DNA of 64,000 nucleotides from Kribbella steppae (GTDB taxonomy: Bacteria > Actinomycetota > Actinomycetes > Propionibacteriales > Kribbellaceae), in NCBI RefSeq assembly GCF_004342025.1, contig NZ_SLWN01000015.1:124001-188000 (forward strand), read 5' to 3'. Both the position numbers and the translations under genes were made by a program. Positions 23,472-32,139 of this stretch are shown here, in pieces; position 1 is the stretch's first letter, and each line of letters opens with the position of its first letter. The notes beneath the pieces are model-generated. The model made no database searches. It saw only the letters and a program-made list of their open reading frames with translations, and was not told where the DNA came from.

Positions 23472-25823
23472 TCACTGCTCGACCGTGATGTTGCTGAATT
23501 GCGCGGTCCCGTAGTCCACGAGGGCGTTGTCCTCCTTGCCCCCGTCGACCGCGAAGCCGATGTAGAAGGTCCGGCTCGGCATCGCGATCCGCTCGTAGCC
23601 GAACCGGTCCCACTTGACCTTGTCGGTGGAGATGAAGGCCTCGAACTCGACCTCCCGGGCCTGCGGACGCTCGCGCCGGAGCAGCCGCAGCCAGTACTGC
23701 TGGGCCGGGTCGAGGTACTCGTCCTCGGTCCACGGCCAGGGGCCGACACTCGGCGAGGGCCCGTCGGTCTGGAACCTGATCGCCTGGGCCTTCATCCCGC
23801 CGTCATCGGTGACATTGGCAACGCCGCCGGCGTCGCCGATCGTGCCGGTACCACCGGCCACGCCGAACCCGATCCCGCCGTACATGAACGGCGCGGCCGG
23901 GTCGAGACTGTCGCGAATCATCAGCCCGGCCGTGAGTCCGTTGGCCACCTTGGCGAGCTTGTCCAGCCGGGCGGTGATCTGGGAGACCGATCCGGCGCCG
24001 CCGACCTGGAGCTTGCGGTAGACGTAGTGGAAGTTGCTGGTCCGGCCGAGGATCCGGCCGGAGCCCTTCACCGTCAGGATCCCGCCGTCGAGGCTGGCCG
24101 ATCCTGGCACCGGCGGCTTGCCGACGGCCGCCGACGTCCAGCCGGTCGTGCCGGCCTGCAGGTTCACGTGCACCGGCACCTGGGTCGACTGGGTCGCCGT
24201 ACCGTTGCGGTCGGTCGCCCGGGCGGTGAGCCAGTAGGAGCCGTCGGCAACGTTCTTCCACTCGATCCGGTACGGCGCTCCGGTCGCCGTACCGATCAAC
24301 TGGTCGCCGGCGAAGAACTCGACCTTGGCCAGCTGACCGCCCTTGTCCGCGGCCGCGTCGGCCTCGACCGTCACGGTGGGCGCGGTCCGACCGGGAATCG
24401 TCTGGTTGAACTTCGGGCTGGTGATCTCGACCGTCGGGTTGCCGACCGGGTCGGGGACGATCGAGTTGAGGTAGTTCTCCAGGTGGGTGTAGCCGTTCGG
24501 CGCGATCTTCTGGGCGTCCGACGGATCGTTGGGGTCGAGGCCGTTCGCCTTCTCCCACCAGTCCGGGATGCCGTCGTGGTCGGAGTCGACGGCCGCCTCG
24601 GTCTGCGTCAGCACCGGGAAGCCGCCGACCTCCTTCTGCGAGTTGATCAGCCGGCCGGTGCCGTTGCGGGCGTCGTTGACGATCCGTGCGTCGGCCGCGT
24701 CCCGCCTCGGCAGGATGGCACCGGCGTTCGCGAGGACGGCGTCGTACGCCTTGGCCGCGGACTCGGTCTCGAGCTCGTCCGCGAACGGCTGCGGCTGGGA
24801 GAGCTCGTTGATGCCGCCGATCGGGTACCGGATCCCGCGGCGGTTGTGCGCGGTGACGTCCGGATGGCCTTCGACCTGGTTGCCGGCGACGTACCACTGG
24901 CCGCCGCGGTTCGCGCTCAGGATGACCGGGGCGACCTCGGACAGCGTGGTCGGGCCGGGCTTGTAGTAGTTGCCGACGATATTGATGCCATTGGCCCATT
25001 CACCGCCGTACACCGAGGTGTAGCCGTGGTCGTAGACCAGGTTGTTGCGGTGGTCGACCTCGAGGTTGATGTTCTCGGTGTAGCCGAACCGCGGCTGCCG
25101 GCCGCCCTGGTGGGCGATCAGGTTGTGGTGGTAGGTGTTGCGTTCACCGCCCCAGATCCCGCCGTACCCATGCCGGCTCTTCGGGTGCGCGGACAGCGCG
25201 AGACCCTCGGCGATGATGCACCACTGGATGGTGACGTCGAAGTTCCCGTACGGCGACAGGCACTCGTCGACCGCCCAGCTGAACGAGCAGTGGTCGATGA
25301 TCAGGTTGCGGATCTCCGGGCTGACCGAGCCGGGCACGTTGGTGTTGAACGCGTCGTCGGCGGCCGCGTTGCGATCGCCGAGCCGGAACCGCAGGTAGCG
25401 GATCACGATGTCGTGGGCACCGCCCTTGACGTTGGTGCCGCGGCCGGCCACGCAGATGCCGCCGCCGGGGGCGGTCTGGCCGGCGATGGTCAGGTTGCTG
25501 CCGGCGATGGTCAGGCCCGTCTCGAGCTCGATCGTGCCGGACACGCGGAAGACCACGGTGCGGTCCGAGCCGGAGACGGCGTCGCGGAGCGAGCCGGGGC
25601 CGGCGTCGTTGAGGTTGGTCACCTCGTAGACGGATCCGCCGCGGCCGCCTTTCGACCACTTGCCGGCACCTTCGGCGCCGGGAAAGGCCGGGAGCCGGTC
25701 CTCGGTGGTCCGGGTCTTCGCGGCCTGGGCGGGAACCGTGATGCCCAGGCCAGCGGCGGCACCGACGGCGGCGGTGGTTCCGACGAACCCGCGGCGGGTC
25801 CAGCCGGTTGATACTTCGGTCAT
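23472..25823 (-). CDS. Secreted multidomain pectate lyase
   Basis: The 783-residue protein starts with a Tat signal (TRRGFVGTTAAVGAAAGLG, AQA cleavage region). A parallel beta-helix follows (about 45-400) with pectate-lyase features: IIDHCSFSWAVDE and WGGERNTYHHNLIAHQGGR. A calcium-binding-like segment (DSDHDGIPDWWEKANGLDP) comes next, then a bacterial Ig-like domain (VEITSPKFNQ, KVEFFAGDQLIGT), and a C-terminal beta-sandwich of about 200 residues that may bind carbohydrate. It should cleave polygalacturonate outside the cell by beta-elimination, supplying the ABC importer. It is the first gene of the twelve-gene operon. The ATG at 25823 is preferred to the distal one at 25919. Confidence 0.88.
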   Translation of the reverse strand: MTEVSTGWTRRGFVGTTAAVGAAAGLGITVPAQAAKTRTTEDRLPAFPGAEGAGKWSKGGRGGSVYEVTNLNDAGPGSLRDAVSGSDRTVVFRVSGTIELETGLTIAGSNLTIAGQTAPGGGICVAGRGTNVKGGAHDIVIRYLRFRLGDRNAAADDAFNTNVPGSVSPEIRNLIIDHCSFSWAVDECLSPYGNFDVTIQWCIIAEGLALSAHPKSRHGYGGIWGGERNTYHHNLIAHQGGRQPRFGYTENINLEVDHRNNLVYDHGYTSVYGGEWANGINIVGNYYKPGPTTLSEVAPVILSANRGGQWYVAGNQVEGHPDVTAHNRRGIRYPIGGINELSQPQPFADELETESAAKAYDAVLANAGAILPRRDAADARIVNDARNGTGRLINSQKEVGGFPVLTQTEAAVDSDHDGIPDWWEKANGLDPNDPSDAQKIAPNGYTHLENYLNSIVPDPVGNPTVEITSPKFNQTIPGRTAPTVTVEADAAADKGGQLAKVEFFAGDQLIGTATGAPYRIEWKNVADGSYWLTARATDRNGTATQSTQVPVHVNLQAGTTGWTSAAVGKPPVPGSASLDGGILTVKGSGRILGRTSNFHYVYRKLQVGGAGSVSQITARLDKLAKVANGLTAGLMIRDSLDPAAPFMYGGIGFGVAGGTGTIGDAGGVANVTDDGGMKAQAIRFQTDGPSPSVGPWPWTEDEYLDPAQQYWLRLLRRERPQAREVEFEAFISTDKVKWDRFGYERIAMPSRTFYIGFAVDGGKEDNALVDYGTAQFSNITVEQ

Positions 25824-25961
25824 CGTCCGTGCCTCACTTTCGGCAGGGGGCGGCTGCTGAAGCCGACCAGAATCTGAATATCTAGTCAGCTTCGAATGGA
25901 ACGACGGCCTCATGGTCACGGAGGTTACGAGCCGATGTCAAGAGCATGACACCCGGTTTCC

Positions 25962-25973
25962 GCAATCGTTTGC
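25962..25973. promoter_or_regulatory. LacI-type operator candidate 1
   Basis: GCAATCGTTTGC matches GCAA-N-CG-N-TTGC, a palindrome with a central CG as preferred by LacI-family regulators. An identical 12-mer follows with centres 32 bp apart, about three helical turns, so two dimers could bind one DNA face. Confidence 0.55.
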
Positions 25974-25993
25974 AGTCTGCGCTTCTGTCGGCG

Positions 25994-26005
25994 GCAATCG
26001 TTTGC
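25994..26005. promoter_or_regulatory. LacI-type operator candidate 2
   Basis: This is the second exact copy of GCAATCGTTTGC. It ends 45 bp before the GH127 start, where bound repressor would block initiation. Confidence 0.55.
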
Positions 26006-26050
26006 ACTGAACCCTTGCAGGGCGCTCGCGGGCAATGGTTACCTTCATGC

Positions 26051-27835
26051 ATGTCACTTCGCCCCATCCCCCTCGGCGCCGCGAAAATCACCGGCGGCTT
26101 CTGGCAGGAGCGTCAGGAGATCAACCGGACGTCGACGATCCCGGCCGCGGCTCGTCGCCTGGAGGACGCCGGGACGCTCCGGAACCTGCGCCGCGCCGCG
26201 GGGCACGAACCGGTCGGCGACGGGTTCGCCGGGAAGCTCTTCGCCGACACCGATGTCTACAAATGGCTCGAGGCCGTCGCCTGGGAACAGACCCGGTCAC
26301 CATCGCCCGAGCTCGCGGACTGGCAGGCGGCCACAAGCTCGTTGGTCGCGGCCGCGCAGGAGCCGGACGGCTACCTGAACAGCTACGTGCGGCTCGTGCT
26401 CGGCGGCTCGAGATTCGGTGATCTGGAGAAGGGTCACGAGCTGTACTGCGCGGGCCACCTGCTGCAGGCGGCTGTCGCGCAGTCACGCGCAACCGGGGAC
26501 CAGACATTGCTGGAGGTGGCGACTCGGTTCGCCGATCTGCTCTGCAAGACGTTCGGGCCCGGTCGGACCGAGGGCATCGACGGTCATCCGCTAATCGAGA
26601 TGGCGCTGGTCGACTTGTACCGGGAGACTGGTACGTCGTCGTACCTCGACCTGGCCTCGTACTTCGTGGAGGCGCGTGGGCACGGGTTGCTCGAGCCGCC
26701 AGGGCACCATGGGCCGGCGTACTTCCAGGACCACCTGCCGGTGCGCGACGTACGGACGCTCGCCGGTCATGCCGTGCGGGCGTTGTATCTCGCTGCGGGG
26801 GCGACCGACGTCGCGGTCGAGACCGGCGACTCTGCCTTGCTGGATGCGCTGAAGGCGACGTGGCAGACGATGGTCGAGAGTCAGACGTATCTGACCGGCG
26901 GGGTCGGGTCGCGGTGGTACGGCGAGGCGTTCGGTGACCCGTTCGAGTTGCCGCCGGATGCGGCGTACTGCGAGACCTGCGCGGCGATCGCCAGTGTCCA
27001 GTGGAGCTGGCGACTGCTGCTCGCGACCGGCGAGAGTCAGTACGCCGACCTGATCGAACGGACCCTCTACAACGCGGTCATCTCCGGCGTCTCGTTGACC
27101 GGTCGCGAGTTCTACTACGTGAACACGTTGAGGGTGCGCCAGGGTGCGTTCGCGGATGATCAGCGGTCGGCGGTGGCGGGGCGGCAGGGGTGGTTCGGTA
27201 CAGCGTGCTGCCCGCCGAACGTGATGCGCACGCTCTCGTCCCTCGACCAGATGATCGCGACCTCGGACAACGACGGGGTGCAGTTGCACCTGTATGCGCC
27301 GGCGCGGATCCAGGCTGAGGTCGGCGGTGCTCCGGTCGGGTTGGAGGTGGCGACTCGGTACCCCTGGCACGGCAGGGTGAGTGTTCGCGTGACTGAGTCC
27401 TCAGGTGAGCCCTGGACGCTGGGGCTTCGCATTCCCGCGTGGGCCGAGGACTGCACCCTGACGGTCAACGGGGTCGGGCAGCCAGTCGGTCCGCTGCGTC
27501 GAGCCTGGGCGGTCGGTGACGAGGTGGTGCTCGAGTTGCCGGTGCAGGCACGTCGTACGGTGCCGGACGATCGGGTGGACTCGGTACGCGGGTGTGTGGC
27601 GATCGAGCGTGGGCCGTTGGTGTACTGCTTCGAGCAGTTGGACCAGGACGTCGTACTCGACTCGGTGTCCGTTGCGCCTGGCTCCTTGACCGAGCGGGAA
27701 CGGCCGGAGTTGCTCGGTGGGGTGACGACGGTCGAGGTGCCGGCGCGGGACGGTCAGACGTTGACTGCGATCCCCTACTACGCGTGGGCGAACCGTTCGG
27801 TCGGGCCGATGACTGTGTGGATCGATGCCCGCTAG
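26051..27835 (+). CDS. Beta-L-arabinofuranosidase family, GH127
   Basis: The 594-residue protein would release beta-linked L-arabinofuranose. It shows the GH127 metal-thiolate signatures: YCETCAAI (E308 and C310) and TACCPPN (C386 and C387). The second Cys of the CC pair is expected to be the nucleophile held by zinc, as in HypBA1; the 76-residue spacing from C310 to C386 agrees with the family. An N-terminal (alpha/alpha)6 barrel is followed by beta domains (LGLRIPAWAEDCTLTVNG, VRGCVAIERGPLVYCFE). No signal peptide, so it acts inside the cell. The ATG at 26051 lacks a clear Shine-Dalgarno site. It is monocistronic and divergent from the pectin operon. Confidence 0.9.
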   Translation: MSLRPIPLGAAKITGGFWQERQEINRTSTIPAAARRLEDAGTLRNLRRAAGHEPVGDGFAGKLFADTDVYKWLEAVAWEQTRSPSPELADWQAATSSLVAAAQEPDGYLNSYVRLVLGGSRFGDLEKGHELYCAGHLLQAAVAQSRATGDQTLLEVATRFADLLCKTFGPGRTEGIDGHPLIEMALVDLYRETGTSSYLDLASYFVEARGHGLLEPPGHHGPAYFQDHLPVRDVRTLAGHAVRALYLAAGATDVAVETGDSALLDALKATWQTMVESQTYLTGGVGSRWYGEAFGDPFELPPDAAYCETCAAIASVQWSWRLLLATGESQYADLIERTLYNAVISGVSLTGREFYYVNTLRVRQGAFADDQRSAVAGRQGWFGTACCPPNVMRTLSSLDQMIATSDNDGVQLHLYAPARIQAEVGGAPVGLEVATRYPWHGRVSVRVTESSGEPWTLGLRIPAWAEDCTLTVNGVGQPVGPLRRAWAVGDEVVLELPVQARRTVPDDRVDSVRGCVAIERGPLVYCFEQLDQDVVLDSVSVAPGSLTERERPELLGGVTTVEVPARDGQTLTAIPYYAWANRSVGPMTVWIDAR

Positions 27836-27860
27836 GTCCGTCTGTGGCTCAGTCGGTCGC

Positions 27861-28874
27861 TCAGTCGGTTGCGAGGCGCTCGGCGACGGTGCGGTCGGTG
27901 ATGAGGACGTCGACCCAGCGTCCGAGGAGGGCCGCGCGGATGGCGGCGTACTTGCGCATGCCGCCCGCGACCCCGACGCTGCGGAGGTCGTCGCTGCGCA
28001 CCTGAGCCGCGGACAGCCCGAGCACCCGCTGGTCGAGCTCGGACCGGACGGGTTTGCCGTCCGCGTCGAAGAAGCGCAGGCAGATGTCGCCGACCGCGCC
28101 CTGGTCCCGCAGCACCTTCTGGTCCTGGGCGGTCATCGCGTTGCCGCTCTCCTTGAGCAGCGGCGACGGCTCCAGACTGCCGATCCCGACCAGCAGCAGG
28201 GTCAGCCTGGACCAGGCATCCATCACCTCGCTGACGACCGCGTCCTTGACCAGGGTCCGCTTCGCACTCACGCTGCCGACCAGACCGGGCACCGGCAGCA
28301 GCACCGGCGCGGCGCCGGTCAGGTCCGCCAGCCGGCCGATCAGCCGCGCCGCCCTCGCCTGAGCGGCCGGATTGCCGACACCGCCGAGCACCTGGACGAC
28401 CTCCTCGGCGACCTGCGTCGGCCGCGGTGTCATCGACTCGACGGTCGCCAGCAGGGTGGAACTCCACGACGAGATGCCGATCCGGTCACCGCCGGTGAGC
28501 GTGGTCTCCAGGTACACCGCGGCGGCCGCGCCCAGCGCCGGGATGATGTGCGCGTCGTCCTCACCGCTGGCGTCGACGACGATCACCTCCCGCAGCCCGT
28601 ACCGCTGCTCGATCGCGTCCTCCAGCTCGGTGTGTACGCCGCTCGGCGGGATGACGACCGTACGCACGATGCCCGCCACCACGGCCTGCTTGAGCAACCG
28701 GGACACCCGCGGCTGCGAGATGTGCAACTGCGCGGCGATCTGGGGCTGACGGACGCCCTGCTCGTGGTAGAGCTTCGCGACCTTGGTCAGCAGCCGCAAA
28801 TGATCAGCCGACGGCTGCCGCCGGGCAACCGGCCGCGGCCCCTGTCCCGCACTCGCCGTCGTCATGCCCAGCAT
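27861..28874 (-). CDS. SorC/DeoR-type sugar-binding transcriptional regulator
   Basis: The 337-residue protein has an N-terminal helix-turn-helix (LYHEQGVRQPQIAAQLHISQ, then PRVSRLLKQA) followed by the SorC effector domain (VLLPVPGLVGS, LLLVGIGSLEPSPLL, VGVAGGMRKYAAIRAAL). Such regulators bind phosphorylated sugars. Start is either ATG 28874 or ATG 28865, both within 33 bp of the divergent beta-galactosidase start, so control of that gene is likely. The short gap leaves almost no room for a separate promoter, so the two promoters must overlap the coding ends or the operator. Confidence 0.88.
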   Translation of the reverse strand: MLGMTTASAGQGPRPVARRQPSADHLRLLTKVAKLYHEQGVRQPQIAAQLHISQPRVSRLLKQAVVAGIVRTVVIPPSGVHTELEDAIEQRYGLREVIVVDASGEDDAHIIPALGAAAAVYLETTLTGGDRIGISSWSSTLLATVESMTPRPTQVAEEVVQVLGGVGNPAAQARAARLIGRLADLTGAAPVLLPVPGLVGSVSAKRTLVKDAVVSEVMDAWSRLTLLLVGIGSLEPSPLLKESGNAMTAQDQKVLRDQGAVGDICLRFFDADGKPVRSELDQRVLGLSAAQVRSDDLRSVGVAGGMRKYAAIRAALLGRWVDVLITDRTVAERLATD

Positions 28875-28897
28875 GCTAACCGCATAAGAAGGAAGAG

Positions 28898-31800
28898 ATG
28901 ACGTACTACGAAGACCCCGGACCCGGGTACGGCGTCCTGCCGCCGCGCGCGGCGGTCCGCTCCGACGCACCCTCGATCAGCCTGAACGGGACCTGGCGGT
29001 TCCACTTCGCGGAATCGGTGGACGAGGCCGCTCAAGGGTTTGAACGGGAGGACTTCGACGACTCCGAGTGGCCGGTCATCCCGGTGCCGTCGAGCTGGCC
29101 GATGCATGGCTTCGGGCGGCCGTCGTACACGAACCAGCCGTATCCGTTCCCGGTCGATCCGCCGTACGTCCCCTCCGAGAACCCAACCGGCGACCATCGA
29201 CTTGTGTTCTCGGTGCCGACAGGGTGGGAGGGGCCTTCGGTACTGCGCTTCGACGGGGTCGACTCGTGTGCGCGGGTGTGGCTGAACGGCGTGGAGCTCG
29301 GGGTGACGCGTGGGAGCCGGCTACCGAGTGAGTTCGACGTGTCGGCTGTGCTGCGGCCTGGGCGGAACGTGCTGGCGGTGCGGGTGCATCAGTGGTCGTC
29401 GGGGAGCTATCTCGAGGACCAGGACATGTGGTGGCTGCCGGGGATCTTCCGCGATGTCACGCTGCTCGCTCGACCGGCCGATGGTTTGGCTGATGTGTTC
29501 GTCCACGCGGACTACGACCATGTGACCGGCGCCGGCACGTTGCTGGTGGAGTCTGCTGCTGCAGCCGGCGCGGTCGTGCGGGTTCCTTCTCTAGGTGTCT
29601 CGGCCGGCGTTGGCGAGACGGTGACGATCCCATCCGTTGAACCGTGGTCTGCGGAGGTGCCGCGGTTGTACGACGCCGTCGTGGAAACTCCCGGTGAGAC
29701 CGTGTCGCTGCGGATCGGGTTCCGGACGGTGGCGATCGTGGACGGCGTACTGACGGTCAACGGGCGGCGGGTGCTGTTCCACGGGGTCAATCGGCACGAG
29801 CACGATCCCGTGCTCGGTCGCGTCGTACCGGAGTACCGGCTGCGGCAGGAGCTGCTGGTGATGAAGCAGCACAACATCAACGCGATCCGGACCAGTCATT
29901 ACCCGCCGGACTCGCGGCTGCTGGAGTTGTGCGACGAGCTCGGGTTCTGGGTGATGGACGAGTGCGACTACGAGACGCACGGGTTCTTCCTGCTGGAATG
30001 GCGTGGGAATCCGGCTGATGACCCAACCTTTGAGGCCGCGTCGCTGGATCGGATGCGTCGGTTGGTGGAGCGGGACAAGAACCATGCGTCGGTGATCATG
30101 TGGTCGCTCGGCAACGAGGCTGGGGTCGGGCGGAATCTGTCGGCGATGGCGTCCTGGACGCGTCGTCGTGATCCGTCGCGGCCGGTGCATTACGAGGGCG
30201 ACCTGAGCTGTGCGGACGTGGATGTGTACAGCCGGATGTACGCCTCGCACGCCGAGGTGGAGGCGATCGGGAAGCGGGCCGAGAAGCCGCTGGACGATCC
30301 TCAGTTGGACGCGCGGCGGCGGGCGATGCCGTTCATGCTCTGCGAGTATTCACATGCCGGGGGCAACGGTCCGGGTGGCATCGCGGAATACGAAGGGCTC
30401 TTCCATCGGTACGAACGCTGCCAGGGCGGCTTCCTGTGGGAGTGGATGGAGCACGGCATCCTCCGCCCCGACGGCACCTACGCGTACGGCGGCGACTTCG
30501 GCGAAGAACTCCACGACGGCACTTATGTGTTGGACGGCCTCGTCTTCCCCGACCTCACCCCACAACCAGTCCTCCTGGAAGTCCGCAAGGCCTTCGAACC
30601 AATCCACCTGAAGCTGCCTCCTGACGTCCTCCACATCACCAACAAATACGACGTTCTCGACACAACTCACCTGTCCTTGCTCTGGGAGTTGGAGGACGAA
30701 GGCATCCTCGTCGCCCAGGGCTCCCTGGACATGCCGGTGATCGCGGCCGGCGCCGAAGCAACCGTCAAGCTGCCGGACTTCCCCGCCCCGGCCCAAAACC
30801 GCGAGCGCTGGCTGACGGTCCGGGTAGTACTAAGCGCCGACACCCCGTGGGCAAAGGCAGGCCACGAAATCGCCTTCACCCAGACCCAGCTCAAACCCAC
30901 CCAGCCAGCCGAGGGCAACCCGCCCAGAAACCTCGCAGTCGAACGCACACCGGTGGCGAGTGTCGCGGCCAAAGCCACGCAGGTCGGCGTCACCACCGAA
31001 GCCGCACCGGCTAGGCACACGCCCGAAGGCACACCGCTCGGGAGCCCCGCGGCGGACGGCAACCAATTCGCCCCCACCCAGACCCAGCTCAAGCCCACCA
31101 ACCCCACCCAGCCAGCCGAAGGCACATCGGTTGGCGGCACGACCCGACGCACACCAGCCGAAGGCGCGCCGGCTGGGGTCACGGCCGGAGGTGCGCCGCC
31201 CGCAAGTGCTGCGGCCTCGTCTCCTCCTCCCCTGCCTGCCGCTAGCCGGCCGGAACGGATCGGCGGCGGCGCGATCCGGCTCGGCGCTGGGCAGTTCTGT
31301 GAGCGGAGTGGGCGGTTGATCCGGGTGGATGCGTGGGATGTCGAGCACGTGCCTTTGGAACTCTGGCGGGCGCCGACCCAGCACGATGCTCGGACTTGGG
31401 ATGCGACGACGTTGGACCGCAAGTCCCGCTGGGCGAATGCCGGGTTGCATCGGCTGCGGTACCGGACCGTCTCGGTGGAGCTGGACGGTGACGAGCTGGT
31501 GGTGGTGACGATGGTTGGGGCGGCCGCGACGGACGCTCGGGTGCTGACGACGTACCGGTGGACCTCGGATGGGGAGAGGCTGACCACGGACGTGGAGGTG
31601 GAGCCGGTCGGGCACTGGACGGTGCCGTGGGCTCGGGTCGGGGTGACGCTCGGGCTGCCTGCGGGCTTTCAGCAGCTCACGTGGTTCGGGCTTGGGCCGG
31701 GGCAGGCTTATCCGGACTCCCGGGCGGCAGCTCGCGTCGGGCGGTACACGTCCACCATCGACGATTTTCAGGTTCCGTACCTGTTCCCGCAGGAGAACGG

Positions 31801-32074
31801 CGCTCGGGGCGATGTTCGGTGGGCTGAGTTGTCGGGGACTGCCGGCAAGCTCAGGCTGAGCGGTGAGCCGCACCTATCCTTCGCAGCCCGCAGGTGGACA
31901 ACGGCCGAGCTTGCGGCTGCCGGGCACCTGGAGGACCTGGTACCCGGCGACCGTGTCTGGGTCACCCTGGATGCTCTGCAGCACGGCCTCGGCAGTCCGA
32001 CGAGCGGCGCGCCGATCCTCCCGCCATACGATCTGCAACCCCAGGCTCACCGCTTCCGGTTCAGCATCAGCTGA
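28898..32074 (+). CDS. Beta-galactosidase, GH2 (LacZ-type five-domain)
   Basis: The 1058-residue protein has the LacZ domain order: jelly-roll (SLNGTWRFHF), Ig-like, TIM barrel, a fourth beta domain and the C-terminal beta-supersandwich. The acid/base is E407 in WSLGNEAG and the nucleophile E483 in MLCEYSHAGGN. GVNRHEHDP and RTSHYPPD also match the family. Between domain four and the last domain, residues about 660-783 form a Pro/Thr/Ala/Gly-rich repetitive insert not found in textbook LacZ. No signal peptide. AAGGAAGAG precedes the start. Substrate is probably beta-galactosides from plant galactans taken up by the cell. Confidence 0.93.
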   Translation: MTYYEDPGPGYGVLPPRAAVRSDAPSISLNGTWRFHFAESVDEAAQGFEREDFDDSEWPVIPVPSSWPMHGFGRPSYTNQPYPFPVDPPYVPSENPTGDHRLVFSVPTGWEGPSVLRFDGVDSCARVWLNGVELGVTRGSRLPSEFDVSAVLRPGRNVLAVRVHQWSSGSYLEDQDMWWLPGIFRDVTLLARPADGLADVFVHADYDHVTGAGTLLVESAAAAGAVVRVPSLGVSAGVGETVTIPSVEPWSAEVPRLYDAVVETPGETVSLRIGFRTVAIVDGVLTVNGRRVLFHGVNRHEHDPVLGRVVPEYRLRQELLVMKQHNINAIRTSHYPPDSRLLELCDELGFWVMDECDYETHGFFLLEWRGNPADDPTFEAASLDRMRRLVERDKNHASVIMWSLGNEAGVGRNLSAMASWTRRRDPSRPVHYEGDLSCADVDVYSRMYASHAEVEAIGKRAEKPLDDPQLDARRRAMPFMLCEYSHAGGNGPGGIAEYEGLFHRYERCQGGFLWEWMEHGILRPDGTYAYGGDFGEELHDGTYVLDGLVFPDLTPQPVLLEVRKAFEPIHLKLPPDVLHITNKYDVLDTTHLSLLWELEDEGILVAQGSLDMPVIAAGAEATVKLPDFPAPAQNRERWLTVRVVLSADTPWAKAGHEIAFTQTQLKPTQPAEGNPPRNLAVERTPVASVAAKATQVGVTTEAAPARHTPEGTPLGSPAADGNQFAPTQTQLKPTNPTQPAEGTSVGGTTRRTPAEGAPAGVTAGGAPPASAAASSPPPLPAASRPERIGGGAIRLGAGQFCERSGRLIRVDAWDVEHVPLELWRAPTQHDARTWDATTLDRKSRWANAGLHRLRYRTVSVELDGDELVVVTMVGAAATDARVLTTYRWTSDGERLTTDVEVEPVGHWTVPWARVGVTLGLPAGFQQLTWFGLGPGQAYPDSRAAARVGRYTSTIDDFQVPYLFPQENGARGDVRWAELSGTAGKLRLSGEPHLSFAARRWTTAELAAAGHLEDLVPGDRVWVTLDALQHGLGSPTSGAPILPPYDLQPQAHRFRFSIS
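30877..31245 (+). repeat. Degenerate in-frame repeats forming a low-complexity insert in GH2
   Basis: CACCCAGACCCAGCTCAA occurs at 30877 and again at 31075 (198 bp, 66 codons, apart), each encoding TQTQLKPT followed within a few residues by TQPAEG or QPAEG. Between and after them a looser motif recurs, encoding variants of AEGTPxG. The segment lies between two folded domains. Confidence 0.8.
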
Positions 32075-32082
32075 ACCGGAAG
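32053..32082 (+). terminator. Strong hairpin at the end of the beta-galactosidase gene
   Basis: A perfect 13-bp stem (CTTCCGGTTCAGC with its complement) closes a 4-base ATCA loop and spans the TGA stop. There is no T-run, as is usual for actinobacterial hairpin terminators. It sits between convergent genes. Confidence 0.6.
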
Positions 32083-32139
32083 GTAAGCCAGTCGTCCGAC
32101 CAACCTGTCATCCGAGTCCACGACCGGGCCGCGATCGGT

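Larger units (their letters stand above)
25824..26050. promoter_or_regulatory. Divergent control region between the pectate lyase operon and GH127
   Basis: This 227-bp gap separates two divergent transcription units. It holds an AT-richer patch near 25870-25900 that could contain the minus-strand -10 (TAGATA, 25884-25879) and the two operator-like palindromes listed separately. Nothing here looks coding. Confidence 0.5.

Noticed and set aside
27847..27870. Short direct repeat GCTCAGTCGGT in two copies between GH127 and the SorC-type gene
   Set aside because: It is only two copies of 11 bases at the ends of convergent genes and partly codes for the regulator's C-terminus; no function can be supported.
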